From assembly GCF_050033475.1 (NCBI RefSeq), contig NZ_CP188319.1:1612001-1676000 (forward strand): a stretch of 64,000 bases of DNA, given 5' to 3'. This DNA is from Cetobacterium sp050033475 (lineage in GTDB: Bacteria > Fusobacteriota > Fusobacteriia > Fusobacteriales > Fusobacteriaceae). The number at the start of each line of letters is the position of its first letter. Positions within the stretch are counted from its first letter, which is position 1. The notes under the pieces are model-generated. The model saw only the letters and a program-made list of their open reading frames with translations. It was not told the origin of the DNA and did no database searches. A program made the position numbers and the translations under genes. Positions 17,945 through 27,606 of this stretch are shown here, in pieces.

Positions 17945-17967
17945 TTTTTTCATTTTTCTGTTATAAT
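17939..17967 (+). promoter_or_regulatory. Promoter of rlmN-PBP operon
   Basis: TTGTAA at 17939-17944 (overlapping the preceding stop) and TATAAT at 17962-17967 with an upstream TG, spacer 17. Confidence 0.65.
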
Positions 17968-17998
17968 GGTACTTAATCTTTAATAATTTGGAGGAACA

Positions 17999-19051
17999 AT
18001 GTCAGAGAAAATTAATCTGTTAAATTTAAATGAAAAAGAGCTACAGGATTTTGTTGTAAATGAACTTGGAATGAAAAAGTTCTACGGAAAACAAATATTC
18101 AACTGGCTTCACGGAAAAATAGTAAGAGATTTAGGAGAAATGAGTAACATTTCTATAAAAGATAGAGAAGCAATGAAGGAAAAGGCCTACATCCCTTTCT
18201 TAAATCTTTTAAAACATCAAGTTTCTAAAAGAGATAAAACTGAAAAGTTTCTTTTTGAATTATTTGATAAATCAACAGTTGAGTCTGTAATCCTAAGACA
18301 CAAGGACAGAACTACAATCTGTATGTCTACTCAAGTTGGATGTGCTGTTAAATGTGATTTCTGTGCTACTGGAATGGGTGGATTCATAAGAAACCTTGAA
18401 GTAAATGAAATTGTAAACCAATTCTATACAATCGAAAGAAGATTACTTAAGCAAGGTTTAAAAATAAACAACATCGTATTCATGGGAATGGGTGAGCCTT
18501 TATTAAACTTAGATAACTTATTAAAAGCTATCGATATTCTTTCAAGTGAGAATGGAGTAAATATTTCTAAGAGAAGAATCACAATTTCTACTTCTGGAAT
18601 CGTTCCTGGAATTGAAAAATTACTTGAGGAAAAATTACCTGTGGAATTAGCTATTTCTTTACACAGTGCAATCAATGAAAAAAGAGATTTCATTATGCCT
18701 ATAAACAAAAGATACCCACTTGAGGATCTACACACTGTTTTACAAGAGTACCAAAAACAAAGTAAGAGAAGAATTTCCTTCGAATACATTTTAATTAACA
18801 ACTTCAACTGTTCAGATGCAGATGCTTCAGCTCTAGCTGACTTTGTACATGACTTTGACCACGTTGTTAACTTAATTCCTTGTAACCCAGTTGAAGGTAA
18901 AGACTATGAAAGACCAAGCCAAAAGAAAATAGACAAATTCTATAGCTACCTAAAGGATGTTAGAAAAGTTAACGTTACTATTAGAGGAGAAAAGGGAACT
19001 GACATAGATGGTGCCTGTGGTCAGTTAAGACAAAAGCATCAACAAAAATAA
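17999..19051 (+). CDS. rlmN: Dual-specificity rRNA/tRNA adenine C2-methyltransferase RlmN
   Basis: A 350-residue radical-SAM methyltransferase that methylates C2 of A2503 in 23S rRNA and A37 in some tRNAs. The radical-SAM cluster Cys are C115, C119 and C122 (CAVKCDFC), followed by ATGMGGF. The GMGEPLLN motif lies at about 162-169, and the C-terminal catalytic Cys is in DIDGACGQLR near 341. Length is normal for the family. The ATG at 17999 has GGAGG just before it. It is followed one base later by the PBP gene region, so the two are co-transcribed. Confidence 0.97.
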   Translation: MSEKINLLNLNEKELQDFVVNELGMKKFYGKQIFNWLHGKIVRDLGEMSNISIKDREAMKEKAYIPFLNLLKHQVSKRDKTEKFLFELFDKSTVESVILRHKDRTTICMSTQVGCAVKCDFCATGMGGFIRNLEVNEIVNQFYTIERRLLKQGLKINNIVFMGMGEPLLNLDNLLKAIDILSSENGVNISKRRITISTSGIVPGIEKLLEEKLPVELAISLHSAINEKRDFIMPINKRYPLEDLHTVLQEYQKQSKRRISFEYILINNFNCSDADASALADFVHDFDHVVNLIPCNPVEGKDYERPSQKKIDKFYSYLKDVRKVNVTIRGEKGTDIDGACGQLRQKHQQK

Positions 19052-19064
19052 TATGGAGTATTCT

Positions 19065-21236
19065 ATGACTAAAAAAATATTAAAATATTTAGCAATATGT
19101 CTATTTTTATTGATACTTTCAGGTTTTGCAGCAATTTTTATTGTTTTTGATAAGTATTCTAAGGAGCTACCAGATGTTTCTAATCTGGTAGAAAACTATG
19201 CTCCATCTTTACCTACAACTATCTACGATAGAAATGGAGAGGTAATTGATGTGATCTATAGGGAAGCCAGAGATCCTGTAAAAATTGAAGATGTTCCAGA
19301 GTATGTAAAGGATGCCTTCCTTGCCATAGAGGACAGAAGATTTTATCAGCACTATGGTATTGACCCTGTGAGACTTATGGGTTCTGTTCTAGTTAACTTA
19401 AAAACTGGACGGGCTGCCCAGGGAGCCAGTACCCTTACTCAACAATTGGCTAGAAATGCCTTCCTTTCCCACGAAAAGAAGCTTTCTAGAAAAATTAAAG
19501 AAGCCATAATAACCATTGAAATCGAAAGAAAATATACAAAAAATGAAATTTTAGAAAAATATTTAAATGAAATCTATTTTGGAAGTGGAGCCTACGGTAT
19601 CGAAACCGCAGCTAGAACCTTCTTTAGAAAAGATGTATCCCAGTTAAACATTGCCCAAGCTGCTCTTTTAGCTGGAATTCCAAATAGACCAGAACTTTAT
19701 AATCCTAGAAAAAATTTAGACAAAGCCCTATATAGACAGAAGTTAATTTTATCTCAAATGTATAAATTTGGATTTATAACTAAGGAACAATATGAGGAAG
19801 CTCTAAAGGAAAAGTTTATAAACGAAAAAAATATTACTAAAAATTTCAAAGCTGATAAATATACCAATATTATTTATAATGAATCTCCTGTTCAGGTGCA
19901 ATTCAATGCCCCTGACTTTACAGATATGGTAGAGGACTTTCTACTTAAAAACTTTGATTCTAACTTGATTTATACAGGTGGATTAAAAGTTTATACAACT
20001 CTAGATTTAAACATGCAAAAAGTTGCCAAGGAAACCTTTGAAAACTATGGACCTCTAAAAAGAGATAAAAAACTTCAAGGAGCCATGGTTACCATAGATT
20101 CTAAAAATGGAGATATTGTCAGTATTGTTGGAGGTAAAAACTTTAAAAGCGGAAACTTCAACAGAGCTATTTTTGCAAAAAGACAACTTGGTTCTTCCTT
20201 TAAGCCCTTTGTTTATTTCTCAGCCCTTGATTTAGGTTATGAAATGAACTTAGTTGAGGAAGATTCTAGAATTGTTTATGGAAATTGGTCTCCTAGAAAC
20301 TACGGAGATAGATATCTAAATAAAATGACAATCCTAGAGGGATTTGACCGTTCACAAAATATTGTAGCCATAAAACTTTTAAATAAAGTTGGTTATAAAA
20401 AACTTATGGACACTGTGGAAAAATCCAATGGTACCTTTAAGGTTCCAGATAATTTAACTGCAGCTTTAGGTTCCTTCGAAGCTTCTCCATTGGAGTTAGC
20501 AAGAAGTTATGCCATATTCTCCAACGGAGGATATGCTGTGGATCCTACCATTGTTTTAAAAATAGATGACAAATATGGAAATACTATTTATAGAAATACA
20601 CCTAAGGTTGAACAGAGATTTAATCCATTGAGTATTTCACTTATGACTTATATGCTTAAAAACTCTGTTAAGGCCGGAACAAGTAAAAGATCTCTTGTAA
20701 AGGATAAGAGCGGAAATCCTATTGAGCAAGGTGGAAAAACAGGAACTACAAACAAATCTAGAACAACTTGGTTTGCAGGTATTACTCCTGAATATGTTAC
20801 AACTATCTATCTTGGAAACGATGATAACTCAGAAGTTAACAAAGTTACCGGTGGAGGATTAGTTGCTCCTCTTTGGGGAGAATATTATCAAGCCCTTGTA
20901 AATAAAGGTATCTATGTGCCAGGTAAATTTGAGTTTTTAAATAACTATATTAAAAATGGTGATCTTTTACTTGAAAATCTTGATACTGGAAGCGGATTAA
21001 TTTCCAATCAATATCCTTATAAGGAATTTTTACTTAGAAGAGGAAGAATGGAAGTTGAGAAAAATTCCAAATATAAATATGGTATCGGAGGAGTAATTTC
21101 CGGTGGATATTTAAATAATGGACAATCGGTTCCTGGAAATATTCAGCAACCACAAACAAATCAACCTCAACAACCTATTCCAGATAGTAATTTTGAAAAT
21201 GATTCTATTCTAAATAGATTATTCAAAAGAGATTAA
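19065..21236 (+). CDS. Class A penicillin-binding protein (PBP1A type)
   Basis: A 723-residue bifunctional cell-wall synthase: glycosyltransferase and DD-transpeptidase. An N-terminal membrane anchor (about 5-27) is followed by the GT51 domain, with EDRRFYQHYG and the GASTLTQQLARN stretch, then the transpeptidase domain with SSFKPF (nucleophile Ser), SQN and KTGTT. The last 45 residues are Asn/Gln/Pro rich and probably disordered. The ATG at 19065 is preferred over that at 19053, because GGAG at 19055-19058 sits 6 bases before it. A strong terminator follows. Confidence 0.95.
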   Translation: MTKKILKYLAICLFLLILSGFAAIFIVFDKYSKELPDVSNLVENYAPSLPTTIYDRNGEVIDVIYREARDPVKIEDVPEYVKDAFLAIEDRRFYQHYGIDPVRLMGSVLVNLKTGRAAQGASTLTQQLARNAFLSHEKKLSRKIKEAIITIEIERKYTKNEILEKYLNEIYFGSGAYGIETAARTFFRKDVSQLNIAQAALLAGIPNRPELYNPRKNLDKALYRQKLILSQMYKFGFITKEQYEEALKEKFINEKNITKNFKADKYTNIIYNESPVQVQFNAPDFTDMVEDFLLKNFDSNLIYTGGLKVYTTLDLNMQKVAKETFENYGPLKRDKKLQGAMVTIDSKNGDIVSIVGGKNFKSGNFNRAIFAKRQLGSSFKPFVYFSALDLGYEMNLVEEDSRIVYGNWSPRNYGDRYLNKMTILEGFDRSQNIVAIKLLNKVGYKKLMDTVEKSNGTFKVPDNLTAALGSFEASPLELARSYAIFSNGGYAVDPTIVLKIDDKYGNTIYRNTPKVEQRFNPLSISLMTYMLKNSVKAGTSKRSLVKDKSGNPIEQGGKTGTTNKSRTTWFAGITPEYVTTIYLGNDDNSEVNKVTGGGLVAPLWGEYYQALVNKGIYVPGKFEFLNNYIKNGDLLLENLDTGSGLISNQYPYKEFLLRRGRMEVEKNSKYKYGIGGVISGGYLNNGQSVPGNIQQPQTNQPQQPIPDSNFENDSILNRLFKRD

Positions 21237-21240
21237 GAAA

Positions 21241-21271
21241 AAACCTAGAATTAATTTTCTAGGTTTTTTTA
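21241..21271 (+). terminator. Terminator after PBP gene
   Basis: CCTAGA/TCTAGG stem at 21245-21264 followed by seven T residues; the preceding A-run makes it potentially bidirectional. Confidence 0.85.
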
Positions 21272-21374
21272 TTTTTAATCCACTTAAATAATAATTATAA
21301 CGTATACTTCTATTACAATATCCTACATAATTATTACTGTACTGAAAAACATCTAATTTCAAGGAGGTATATTA

Positions 21375-22754
21375 ATGGATAATTCATTCTATCCAGCAGA
21401 ACCATTTAGAATTAAGAGTGTTGAAACAGTTAAGATGATTAATAAGGAAGAGAGAGAAGAAAAAATTAGAGAAGCCGGGTATAATACCTTCCTTTTAAAC
21501 TCAGAAGATGTCTATATTGACCTTCTGACAGATAGTGGAACCAATGCCATGAGTGATAGACAGTGGGCAGGTATCATGTTAGGGGATGAAGCCTATGCAG
21601 GAAGTAGAAATTTCTATCATCTTCAGGCAACTGTCCAGGAAATTTTTGGTTTTAAGCATATTGTTCCAACTCACCAAGGAAGAGGAGCTGAGAATTTACT
21701 TTCTCAAATTGCCATTAAGCCAGGACAATATGTTCCAGGAAATATGTATTTCACCACCACAAGATATCATCAAGAAAGAAATGGTGGAATTTTCTATGAT
21801 ATTATAATAGATGAGGCTCACAATGCTCAGTTGAATATTCCTTTCAAGGGAAATATAGATTTAAAAAAATTAGAAAATTTAATTTTAGAAAAGGGACCAG
21901 AAAATATTGCCTATGTTTGTTTAGCAGTTACTGTTAACCTAGCAGGGGGACAACCTGTTTCCATGAAAAATATGAGAGAGGTAAGAGAACTTACCAATAA
22001 ATATAATATTAAAGTTTTCTATGATGCCACAAGATGTGTAGAAAATGCCTACTTCATAAAGGAACAGGAAGAGGGCTATGAAAATAAAACTATTAAGGCA
22101 ATTGTAAGAGAAATGTTCTCCTATGCCGATGGATGTACCATGAGTGGAAAAAAAGATTGTCTTGTTAATATTGGAGGATTCCTATGTATGAATGATGAAG
22201 AACTTTTCCTAGCAGCAAAGGAACTGGTTGTTGTCTATGAGGGAATGCCTTCCTATGGTGGTTTAGCAGGAAGAGATATGGAAGCCATGGCCATCGGTCT
22301 TAAGGAATCTTTACAATTTGAATATATTCAACATAGAGTTCTTCAAGTTAGATACCTTGGAGAAAAATTAAAAGCTGCTGGAGTTCCAATTATTGAACCA
22401 ATTGGAGGTCACGCCGTATTCCTAGATGCCAGAAGATTCTGTCCTCATTTAACTCAGGATGAATTCCCAGCTCAATCCTTAGCTGCTGCCATCTATGTGG
22501 AATCTGGAGTGAGAACCATGGAAAGAGGTATTGTTTCTGCAGGAAGAGATAAAAATACTGGAGAAAATCATAAACCTAAATTGGAAACAGTTAGACTGAC
22601 AATTCCAAGAAGAGTCTATACCTATAGACATATGGATGTGGTTGCTGAAGGAATTATTTCCCTCTTCAAACACAAAGAATCCATTAAACCTTTGAAATTT
22701 GTCTATGAACCTAAACAATTGAGATTCTTCACAGCACGATTTGATTTTAAATAG
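21375..22754 (+). CDS. tpl: Tyrosine phenol-lyase
   Basis: A 459-residue PLP enzyme that splits L-tyrosine into phenol, pyruvate and ammonia. It is close to the Citrobacter enzyme along its whole length: YPAEPFRIKSVETV at the start, GDEAYAGSRNFYHL (catalytic Tyr), THQGRGAENLLS, FYDATRCVENAYF, the PLP Lys in CTMSGKKDCLVN, and the C-terminal FFTARFDF. The Arg in SGVRTMERG that contacts the phenol ring in tyrosine phenol-lyase is present, which separates it from tryptophanase. AAGGAGG precedes the ATG. It stands alone between two terminators. Confidence 0.95.
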   Translation: MDNSFYPAEPFRIKSVETVKMINKEEREEKIREAGYNTFLLNSEDVYIDLLTDSGTNAMSDRQWAGIMLGDEAYAGSRNFYHLQATVQEIFGFKHIVPTHQGRGAENLLSQIAIKPGQYVPGNMYFTTTRYHQERNGGIFYDIIIDEAHNAQLNIPFKGNIDLKKLENLILEKGPENIAYVCLAVTVNLAGGQPVSMKNMREVRELTNKYNIKVFYDATRCVENAYFIKEQEEGYENKTIKAIVREMFSYADGCTMSGKKDCLVNIGGFLCMNDEELFLAAKELVVVYEGMPSYGGLAGRDMEAMAIGLKESLQFEYIQHRVLQVRYLGEKLKAAGVPIIEPIGGHAVFLDARRFCPHLTQDEFPAQSLAAAIYVESGVRTMERGIVSAGRDKNTGENHKPKLETVRLTIPRRVYTYRHMDVVAEGIISLFKHKESIKPLKFVYEPKQLRFFTARFDFK

Positions 22755-22760
22755 AAAGTA

Positions 22761-22793
22761 AAAAAAGACCGTCTCTGAAAAAGGCGGTCTTTA
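22761..22793. terminator. Bidirectional terminator between tpl and nucleotidase-like gene
   Basis: AAAGACCG (22764-22771) pairs with CGGTCTTT (22785-22792). T-runs on either strand let it end both converging genes. Confidence 0.8.
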
Positions 22794-22798
22794 ATCAT

Positions 22799-24205
22799 TT
22801 AATTTTTTTTAATCCTTCCCTCCAACTGAGGATTTATTACTTTAATTGTTTTTATATATTCAATGAAAATATCTGAATCAATTGTCTCTTCCTTGCTAGA
22901 AACTCTTCCCTCATCATTTTTTAACATTTCAAATCCATCTCCACCATTTTTTATATATAACGGTAAAGCCACAGTATAAACTTGATCTAAAACTATAGGT
23001 TTTCCATTTACCCTAACATTTTTTACCCTAGATCCCACAGGCAGCTTTCCATCATACTCATAGGAAATTCCTGAAACCTGTAAAAATCTACCAGATTTTT
23101 TATCCACAGCACTTACACCTTGCTCTAAGGCCTCAACTAAAGTTTCTCCCTTATATTTGGAAGCTCTAATCCCTCCTCCATTCATAAAACCAATCTCTGT
23201 ACCAAAATAATTTCTATAGCTATCGGCTATTAAATTTCCTACATTTGTCTCTTCATATCTAGCCTTGTGATCCTCTCCAAATCCAGAATCCAATTTTATC
23301 TTAAGAGTTCCTATTTTATGTCCCAGATCCTCTTCTAACTTATTTCTATAGAAATTTTCTAATTTTTCCATTTCCTTATCTGATTTTACAGAATTATCCA
23401 CAGGTATAAATTCTAATTTTTGCTTTATTCCATTTTCATTTTTTATTATATTTAACTTTGCAATGGAACCCATATTCCCTTGAGGAGAAACTATTGGCTT
23501 CTCTCCCACATAGGTAACTAAATTGTATTTTTCAGATTTTTCCTCCGCTAAAATAGCTCCTATCTCTGGAAATTTTTCCATTATCTCTATATTTTTTTCA
23601 GGCTCCGATTGAGTAAGTAAAACTACAAAATCAACCTTTTCATTTTTTAAATCTTTTAAATTTTTCTCAATACTTTTTAGTAAATTCTCTTGATATATTT
23701 CATCTGTCTGGATTGTAGTATCCATTCCATCTGTGGTTCCTAGAAAACCTACTTTTATTCCATCATAATCCTTAACTATATATTCCTTAACTCCATTAAA
23801 ACTATTTCCATTTTTTTCCTTTAGATTACTTGAAATCCACTGAAATTTTGATTTATCCACTAAATTCCTAGCTTCCTTTACTCCAAAGTCAAACTCATGC
23901 TGTCCAAAGTTTGAAATATCTATTGGCATTTTATTAAATGCCTCTATCATTGGAAATCCATGATAAATAGCTCCAAACAATACTCCTCCACCTAGGTCTC
24001 CCCCTTGGATAACCACAGTGTTCTTATTTTCTTTTTTGCTAGAGTCAACTATTGTTTTAATCCTAGCAACTCCACCTCTCTCCCCATATTTATCCTTCAC
24101 CGGATATATCACATGGGAATCATTGAAATAAAGAATAGATACTTCCTTATCTGCTCCAAAAACCATAGAGCCCATTACCGCCATTAATAAAATAATTCTT
24201 TTCAA
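22799..24205 (-). CDS. 5'-nucleotidase/UshA-family protein with degenerate metallophosphatase site
   Basis: A 468-residue exported protein: signal peptide 1-18 (cleavage after MVFGA), N-terminal calcineurin-like domain and C-terminal 5'-nucleotidase domain. The C-terminal domain looks intact, with NVGNLIADSYRNY, FMNGGGIRAS and the NGGDGFEML loop. In the metal site D29 and H31 (NDSH) and D70 (GGDLGG) are kept. However, GNHE reads GQHE (Q102), the usual TH-L histidine is Q199, and the GHxH motif expected near 218-226 is absent. Either it uses fewer metals or it is a binding protein rather than a nucleotidase. It is transcribed alone and ends at a terminator. Confidence 0.8.
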   Translation of the reverse strand: MKRIILLMAVMGSMVFGADKEVSILYFNDSHVIYPVKDKYGERGGVARIKTIVDSSKKENKNTVVIQGGDLGGGVLFGAIYHGFPMIEAFNKMPIDISNFGQHEFDFGVKEARNLVDKSKFQWISSNLKEKNGNSFNGVKEYIVKDYDGIKVGFLGTTDGMDTTIQTDEIYQENLLKSIEKNLKDLKNEKVDFVVLLTQSEPEKNIEIMEKFPEIGAILAEEKSEKYNLVTYVGEKPIVSPQGNMGSIAKLNIIKNENGIKQKLEFIPVDNSVKSDKEMEKLENFYRNKLEEDLGHKIGTLKIKLDSGFGEDHKARYEETNVGNLIADSYRNYFGTEIGFMNGGGIRASKYKGETLVEALEQGVSAVDKKSGRFLQVSGISYEYDGKLPVGSRVKNVRVNGKPIVLDQVYTVALPLYIKNGGDGFEMLKNDEGRVSSKEETIDSDIFIEYIKTIKVINPQLEGRIKKN

Positions 24206-24254
24206 ATTCTCTCCTCCTAGTACAATTCTAAAGCAAGTAATTATACCATATTTT

Positions 24255-25190
24255 CTAGAATAATTTATTAATATCTATCTCTTCATTTATCATTTTATTT
24301 TCATATAAAAATTTCATTGTATCTCTAATACTATCTCTAATTTCTGGAGTAATATCAGGAGAAAAATTATACATCCTATACATTTTTTCCACAGCCTCCA
24401 TAGGAAGTCCTGTTTCTTCACTGGTCATTTCTAAAGCCTCTTCCAAATGACCATTTATAAATCTTAAAGATTCCCTTTGACCCTCTAAAAATTTATTTAC
24501 CAATTCTGGATTTTCCTCGGCAAATTTTCCACTGGTTGCTGTTACTATAACCGGTTTAATCAATCCAACTCCAGTTGTTAATACCTTAAATCCTTCCTTT
24601 TCTACATTATAAGCTGCAGGTCCTGCCAATAGTGCCACATCTGCTCTTTTCCCAATAAGAGCGGACTGTGATTCAGGTATTCCCATGGATAAAAATTTAA
24701 CATCACTTTCCGATAGACCACCCTTTTTCAAATAGGCTACTAAAAGTTCATGAAGTATTGTTCCCTTTGGTCCCACAACTGTTTTTCCCTTTAAATCCAT
24801 AGGACTTTTAATATTTTCATCATTGGTAAATATTACAAAGGCCCCTGGAGCACTACTATAGGTACTTAAAATCTTTATATCCATTCCATTGGCTCCTGCT
24901 AAAATTACCGAAGTAGCCCCTACTCCATTTAAAAACTGTAAATCTCCCGATGCCAAGGCTTGTATTTGTTCTGGTCCTGCTGTTAAGTTTGAATATTCCA
25001 CAGGAAGTTTATACTCCCTAAACTCTTTTTGAAAAATATCCTTCTTCTTTTCAACTATAGATGGCACATTTAAAGGTGCCTTTACATAGGTTATTCCTAT
25101 TTTATTAACAGTAAACTTTTCTTTTCCACAGGCCCCAAGAGCTAAAATAATTGAAACCATTCCCATAAATTTTGCTAATTTCTTTTTCAT
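24255..25190 (-). CDS. ABC transporter substrate-binding lipoprotein (sulfonate/nitrate/taurine type)
   Basis: A 311-residue lipoprotein. Its signal ends in a lipobox (LALGAC, Cys about 21), so it is tethered to the inner membrane. The mature part has the SsuA/NMT1-like fold: a GITYVKAPLNVP start, GPEQIQALASGDLQFLNGVG, a DLKGKTVVGPKGT hinge segment and a C-terminal helical end. Family substrates are organosulfonates, nitrate, taurine or pyrimidine precursors; the sequence does not decide between them. It is the last gene of the operon, after the ATPase and permease. Confidence 0.88.
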   Translation of the reverse strand: MKKKLAKFMGMVSIILALGACGKEKFTVNKIGITYVKAPLNVPSIVEKKKDIFQKEFREYKLPVEYSNLTAGPEQIQALASGDLQFLNGVGATSVILAGANGMDIKILSTYSSAPGAFVIFTNDENIKSPMDLKGKTVVGPKGTILHELLVAYLKKGGLSESDVKFLSMGIPESQSALIGKRADVALLAGPAAYNVEKEGFKVLTTGVGLIKPVIVTATSGKFAEENPELVNKFLEGQRESLRFINGHLEEALEMTSEETGLPMEAVEKMYRMYNFSPDITPEIRDSIRDTMKFLYENKMINEEIDINKLF

Positions 25191-25202
25191 CTCTCCTCCA
25201 AA

Positions 25203-25880
25203 TTATTTAAGTATTTCCAATATGCTTTCCTTACCATTGGAACTATTTTTCAGATTATCAAAGGTTTTCTCCACCCTTCCATCCTTTAAAATAGTAATCT
25301 TATCTCCCAAAATCAGTGCTTCATCTATACTATGTGTAACAAAAATAATTGTTAAACTTTCATTTCTTGCTAAATTTCTAATTTCCTCCTGAAGACCCAT
25401 CCGAGTAAAATAATCTAGAGCTGAAAATGGCTCATCCATTAAAATTACCTCTGGTTCCATGGCCAATCCTCTTCCTATGGCCACCCTTTGTTTCATTCCC
25501 CCAGATAATTCCTTAGGAAAAGATTTCTCAAATCCTTTTAAACCTATTTTTTCTATAATTTTTTCTATCTTTCCCTCATCTATATTTTCTTTTTTCAATC
25601 CAAACACTATATTTTCATAGGTATTTAACCATGGCATCAATCTATCTTCTTGAAATATAAATGCTATCTTTTTCCCTTGAATATTTTTTACTTCTCCCCT
25701 ATCTGCCCTCTCTAAACTTCCTAAAATTCTCAGAAGAGTAGTTTTTCCACATCCACTTTTCCCCAATATCATATGTATCTCATTGGGTTCAATTTTTAAA
25801 TTTATATTTTTTAAAACTTCTAGGTCTTCCTTTTCTTTTTCATAAGTCTTCCCTATATTTTCTAAAATTATTTCCTTCAT
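25203..25880 (-). CDS. ABC transporter ATPase (SsuB/TauB type)
   Basis: A 225-residue nucleotide-binding subunit. Walker A GKSGCGKTT is at about 40-48, the Q-loop is in FIFQEDRLMPWL (typical of the SsuB/TauB/NrtD group), the signature is LSGGMKQRVAIGR, Walker B is VILMDEPFSALD, and the H-loop is VTHS. It overlaps the permease gene by 4 bases (ATGA type), so the two are translationally coupled. Together with the lipoprotein and permease it forms one importer. Confidence 0.95.
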   Translation of the reverse strand: MKEIILENIGKTYEKEKEDLEVLKNINLKIEPNEIHMILGKSGCGKTTLLRILGSLERADRGEVKNIQGKKIAFIFQEDRLMPWLNTYENIVFGLKKENIDEGKIEKIIEKIGLKGFEKSFPKELSGGMKQRVAIGRGLAMEPEVILMDEPFSALDYFTRMGLQEEIRNLARNESLTIIFVTHSIDEALILGDKITILKDGRVEKTFDNLKNSSNGKESILEILK

Positions 25881-26629
25881 TGGATATTCCTTCCCTTCAA
25901 AATCCCCTTCATAAATACATCAAAAAATTTATCTGTTAAATATCCTACAATTCCTATTAAAATTATTCCACAAATTATTTTATCTGAACGGGACATCTGT
26001 TGAGCATCTAATATATAATATCCCATTCCACTGGTGGCAGCTATCATTTCTGCCCCAATTATAGCTCTAAATCCATAACCTAAACCTATCTTTGCCCCAA
26101 GTAAAATACTTGGAACTCCATTTGGTAAAATTATTTTTCTGAAAATTTCCCTCTCTGAAAATCCTAAACTTTTTCCAACTTCAATTAATTTTATATCACA
26201 ATCCTCTATTCCATTTTTTATATTATAAAAAATTGGAAAAAAAGAAGCTAAAAATATTATTATTATTTTTGAAGTTTCCCCTATACCAAACCAAAGTATA
26301 ATCAAGGGAATTAAACTTAAAGGGGGAATATTTTTAAAGACTTCAATAAATCCATCATATCCTTGAAATTTTTCCTTATATCTTCCAAAGACTATTCCCA
26401 AAACAAAGGCTAGAAAAAAACTTATACTAAATCCTAACCCTATTCTTCCTAAACTTATTAATATATTTTTTAAAAGTTCCCCAGATACCAAACCAAAATA
26501 TAAACTTTTCAAAACCTTCTCAGGACTAGGTAACAAATAGGAACTATACATATTCAATCGAGAAGTAATTTCCCAAATCACTCCAACCAATAGAAAAAGA
26601 ATTAAGCTTCTATTGTTTCTCCATTTCAT
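25877..26629 (-). CDS. ABC transporter permease (SsuC/TauC type)
   Basis: A 250-residue inner-membrane permease with about six hydrophobic segments. The EAA-type coupling motif is in VGKSLGFSEREIFRKIILPNGVPSI (positions about 155-180, only part quoted as family signature: EIFRKIILP). A GLGYGFRAIIGAEMI stretch follows, typical of the nitrate/sulfonate permease group. It begins one base after the stop of the DMT-family gene and overlaps the ATPase gene. Confidence 0.93.
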   Translation of the reverse strand: MKWRNNRSLILFLLVGVIWEITSRLNMYSSYLLPSPEKVLKSLYFGLVSGELLKNILISLGRIGLGFSISFFLAFVLGIVFGRYKEKFQGYDGFIEVFKNIPPLSLIPLIILWFGIGETSKIIIIFLASFFPIFYNIKNGIEDCDIKLIEVGKSLGFSEREIFRKIILPNGVPSILLGAKIGLGYGFRAIIGAEMIAATSGMGYYILDAQQMSRSDKIICGIILIGIVGYLTDKFFDVFMKGILKGRNIQ

Positions 26630-26630
26630 T

Positions 26631-27587
26631 TCACTTCCCCTTCCATCTTTCTATAACTGAATTATAGAAACTATTCTCCCCCCTGTCAACAATTGAAAAT
26701 AATATTCCAAAAATTATTATACCGATCCCTAATATTGATACTTTGCTCGGTATACTATGGGTAAAAAATATTGCTTCTCCTAGAAGGGTAAATATAATTT
26801 CTCCTGCCTGGGTAGATTCTACTATGGCCAGATGTTTCGGGTTATTCTTTACATTTTCTGTCCCCTTAAAAAATAAAGTTGTAGCTATAATTCCAGAAAA
26901 AATTGCCACAAGTATCGATTGATAAATTTGAGCGGAGTTTGGTAAACTATTTCTACTATATTCATAAATACTAATTATAAACCAAAAAGGTAAACTACAC
27001 AGTGTCATTCCAAAAATTCTTTCTAAGGTTGTCAACCTTTCTCCACATATTTCCATCATTTTTCTATTTCCCAAAGGATAAGCAAAACTTGCTATTAATA
27101 TAGGAATCATTATTTTTAAAAGATTCATTTTATCCTCTGCATTTTCAAAACCTACCAATCCTACTCCTATTAAAATAATACAAGAGTTTCTCAATTCCCT
27201 CACAGGTAATTTTTTCTTAAATACAGGTAATTTTTTCTTAAATAGAGGTGTTAATAATATTCCTGCTAAAATTGTAATCTGCCACATACTAGCTATTATC
27301 CAAGAAGATCCATAGAGTGAAGATAAACTTAAAAATAAATAAAATATTCCAAATCCCACAGTACTCCATAAAATCCATTGAAATAAATTTTCTCCTATTA
27401 TTTTCAATATATTCTTTGTTTTTCCATTGTAAATCATTATTAATAATAAAATAGGAAACATGGAGAAAAATCTCAGGGAAGAGGTCCATATGAAACTTCC
27501 ACCAGATAAATTCATCTGTCTACTTAAAATAAAAGTTAAAGAAAAAAATAAAGCCGATAGCAATCCTAAAAAAACATTTTTTATCAT
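26631..27587 (-). CDS. DMT/EmrE-like multidrug exporter family protein
   Basis: A membrane protein of about 318 residues with ten predicted helices, like the putative multidrug-resistance efflux family (PF13536) of the drug/metabolite transporter superfamily. The loop after helix 4 contains a perfect heptapeptide duplication (FKKKLPV twice), encoded by a 21-bp tandem repeat. The ATG at 27587 is chosen because AGAGG lies six bases upstream; an in-frame ATG at 27602 lacks a ribosome site. It is first in an operon with an ABC importer, so it may move a related compound outward. Confidence 0.8.
   Translation of the reverse strand: MIKNVFLGLLSALFFSLTFILSRQMNLSGGSFIWTSSLRFFSMFPILLLIMIYNGKTKNILKIIGENLFQWILWSTVGFGIFYLFLSLSSLYGSSWIIASMWQITILAGILLTPLFKKKLPVFKKKLPVRELRNSCIILIGVGLVGFENAEDKMNLLKIMIPILIASFAYPLGNRKMMEICGERLTTLERIFGMTLCSLPFWFIISIYEYSRNSLPNSAQIYQSILVAIFSGIIATTLFFKGTENVKNNPKHLAIVESTQAGEIIFTLLGEAIFFTHSIPSKVSILGIGIIIFGILFSIVDRGENSFYNSVIERWKGK
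27202..27243. repeat. Perfect 21-bp tandem duplication inside the DMT transporter gene
   Basis: Two identical, adjacent 21-base units (27202-27222 and 27223-27243). The frame is preserved, adding seven residues to a cytoplasmic loop. Confidence 0.9.
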
Positions 27588-27606
27588 ATATTCCTCTTTC
27601 ATATGC

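Noticed and set aside
21375..22754. Tryptophanase reading of the beta-eliminating lyase
   Set aside because: The sequence follows tyrosine phenol-lyase along its whole length, including the phenol-contact Arg.
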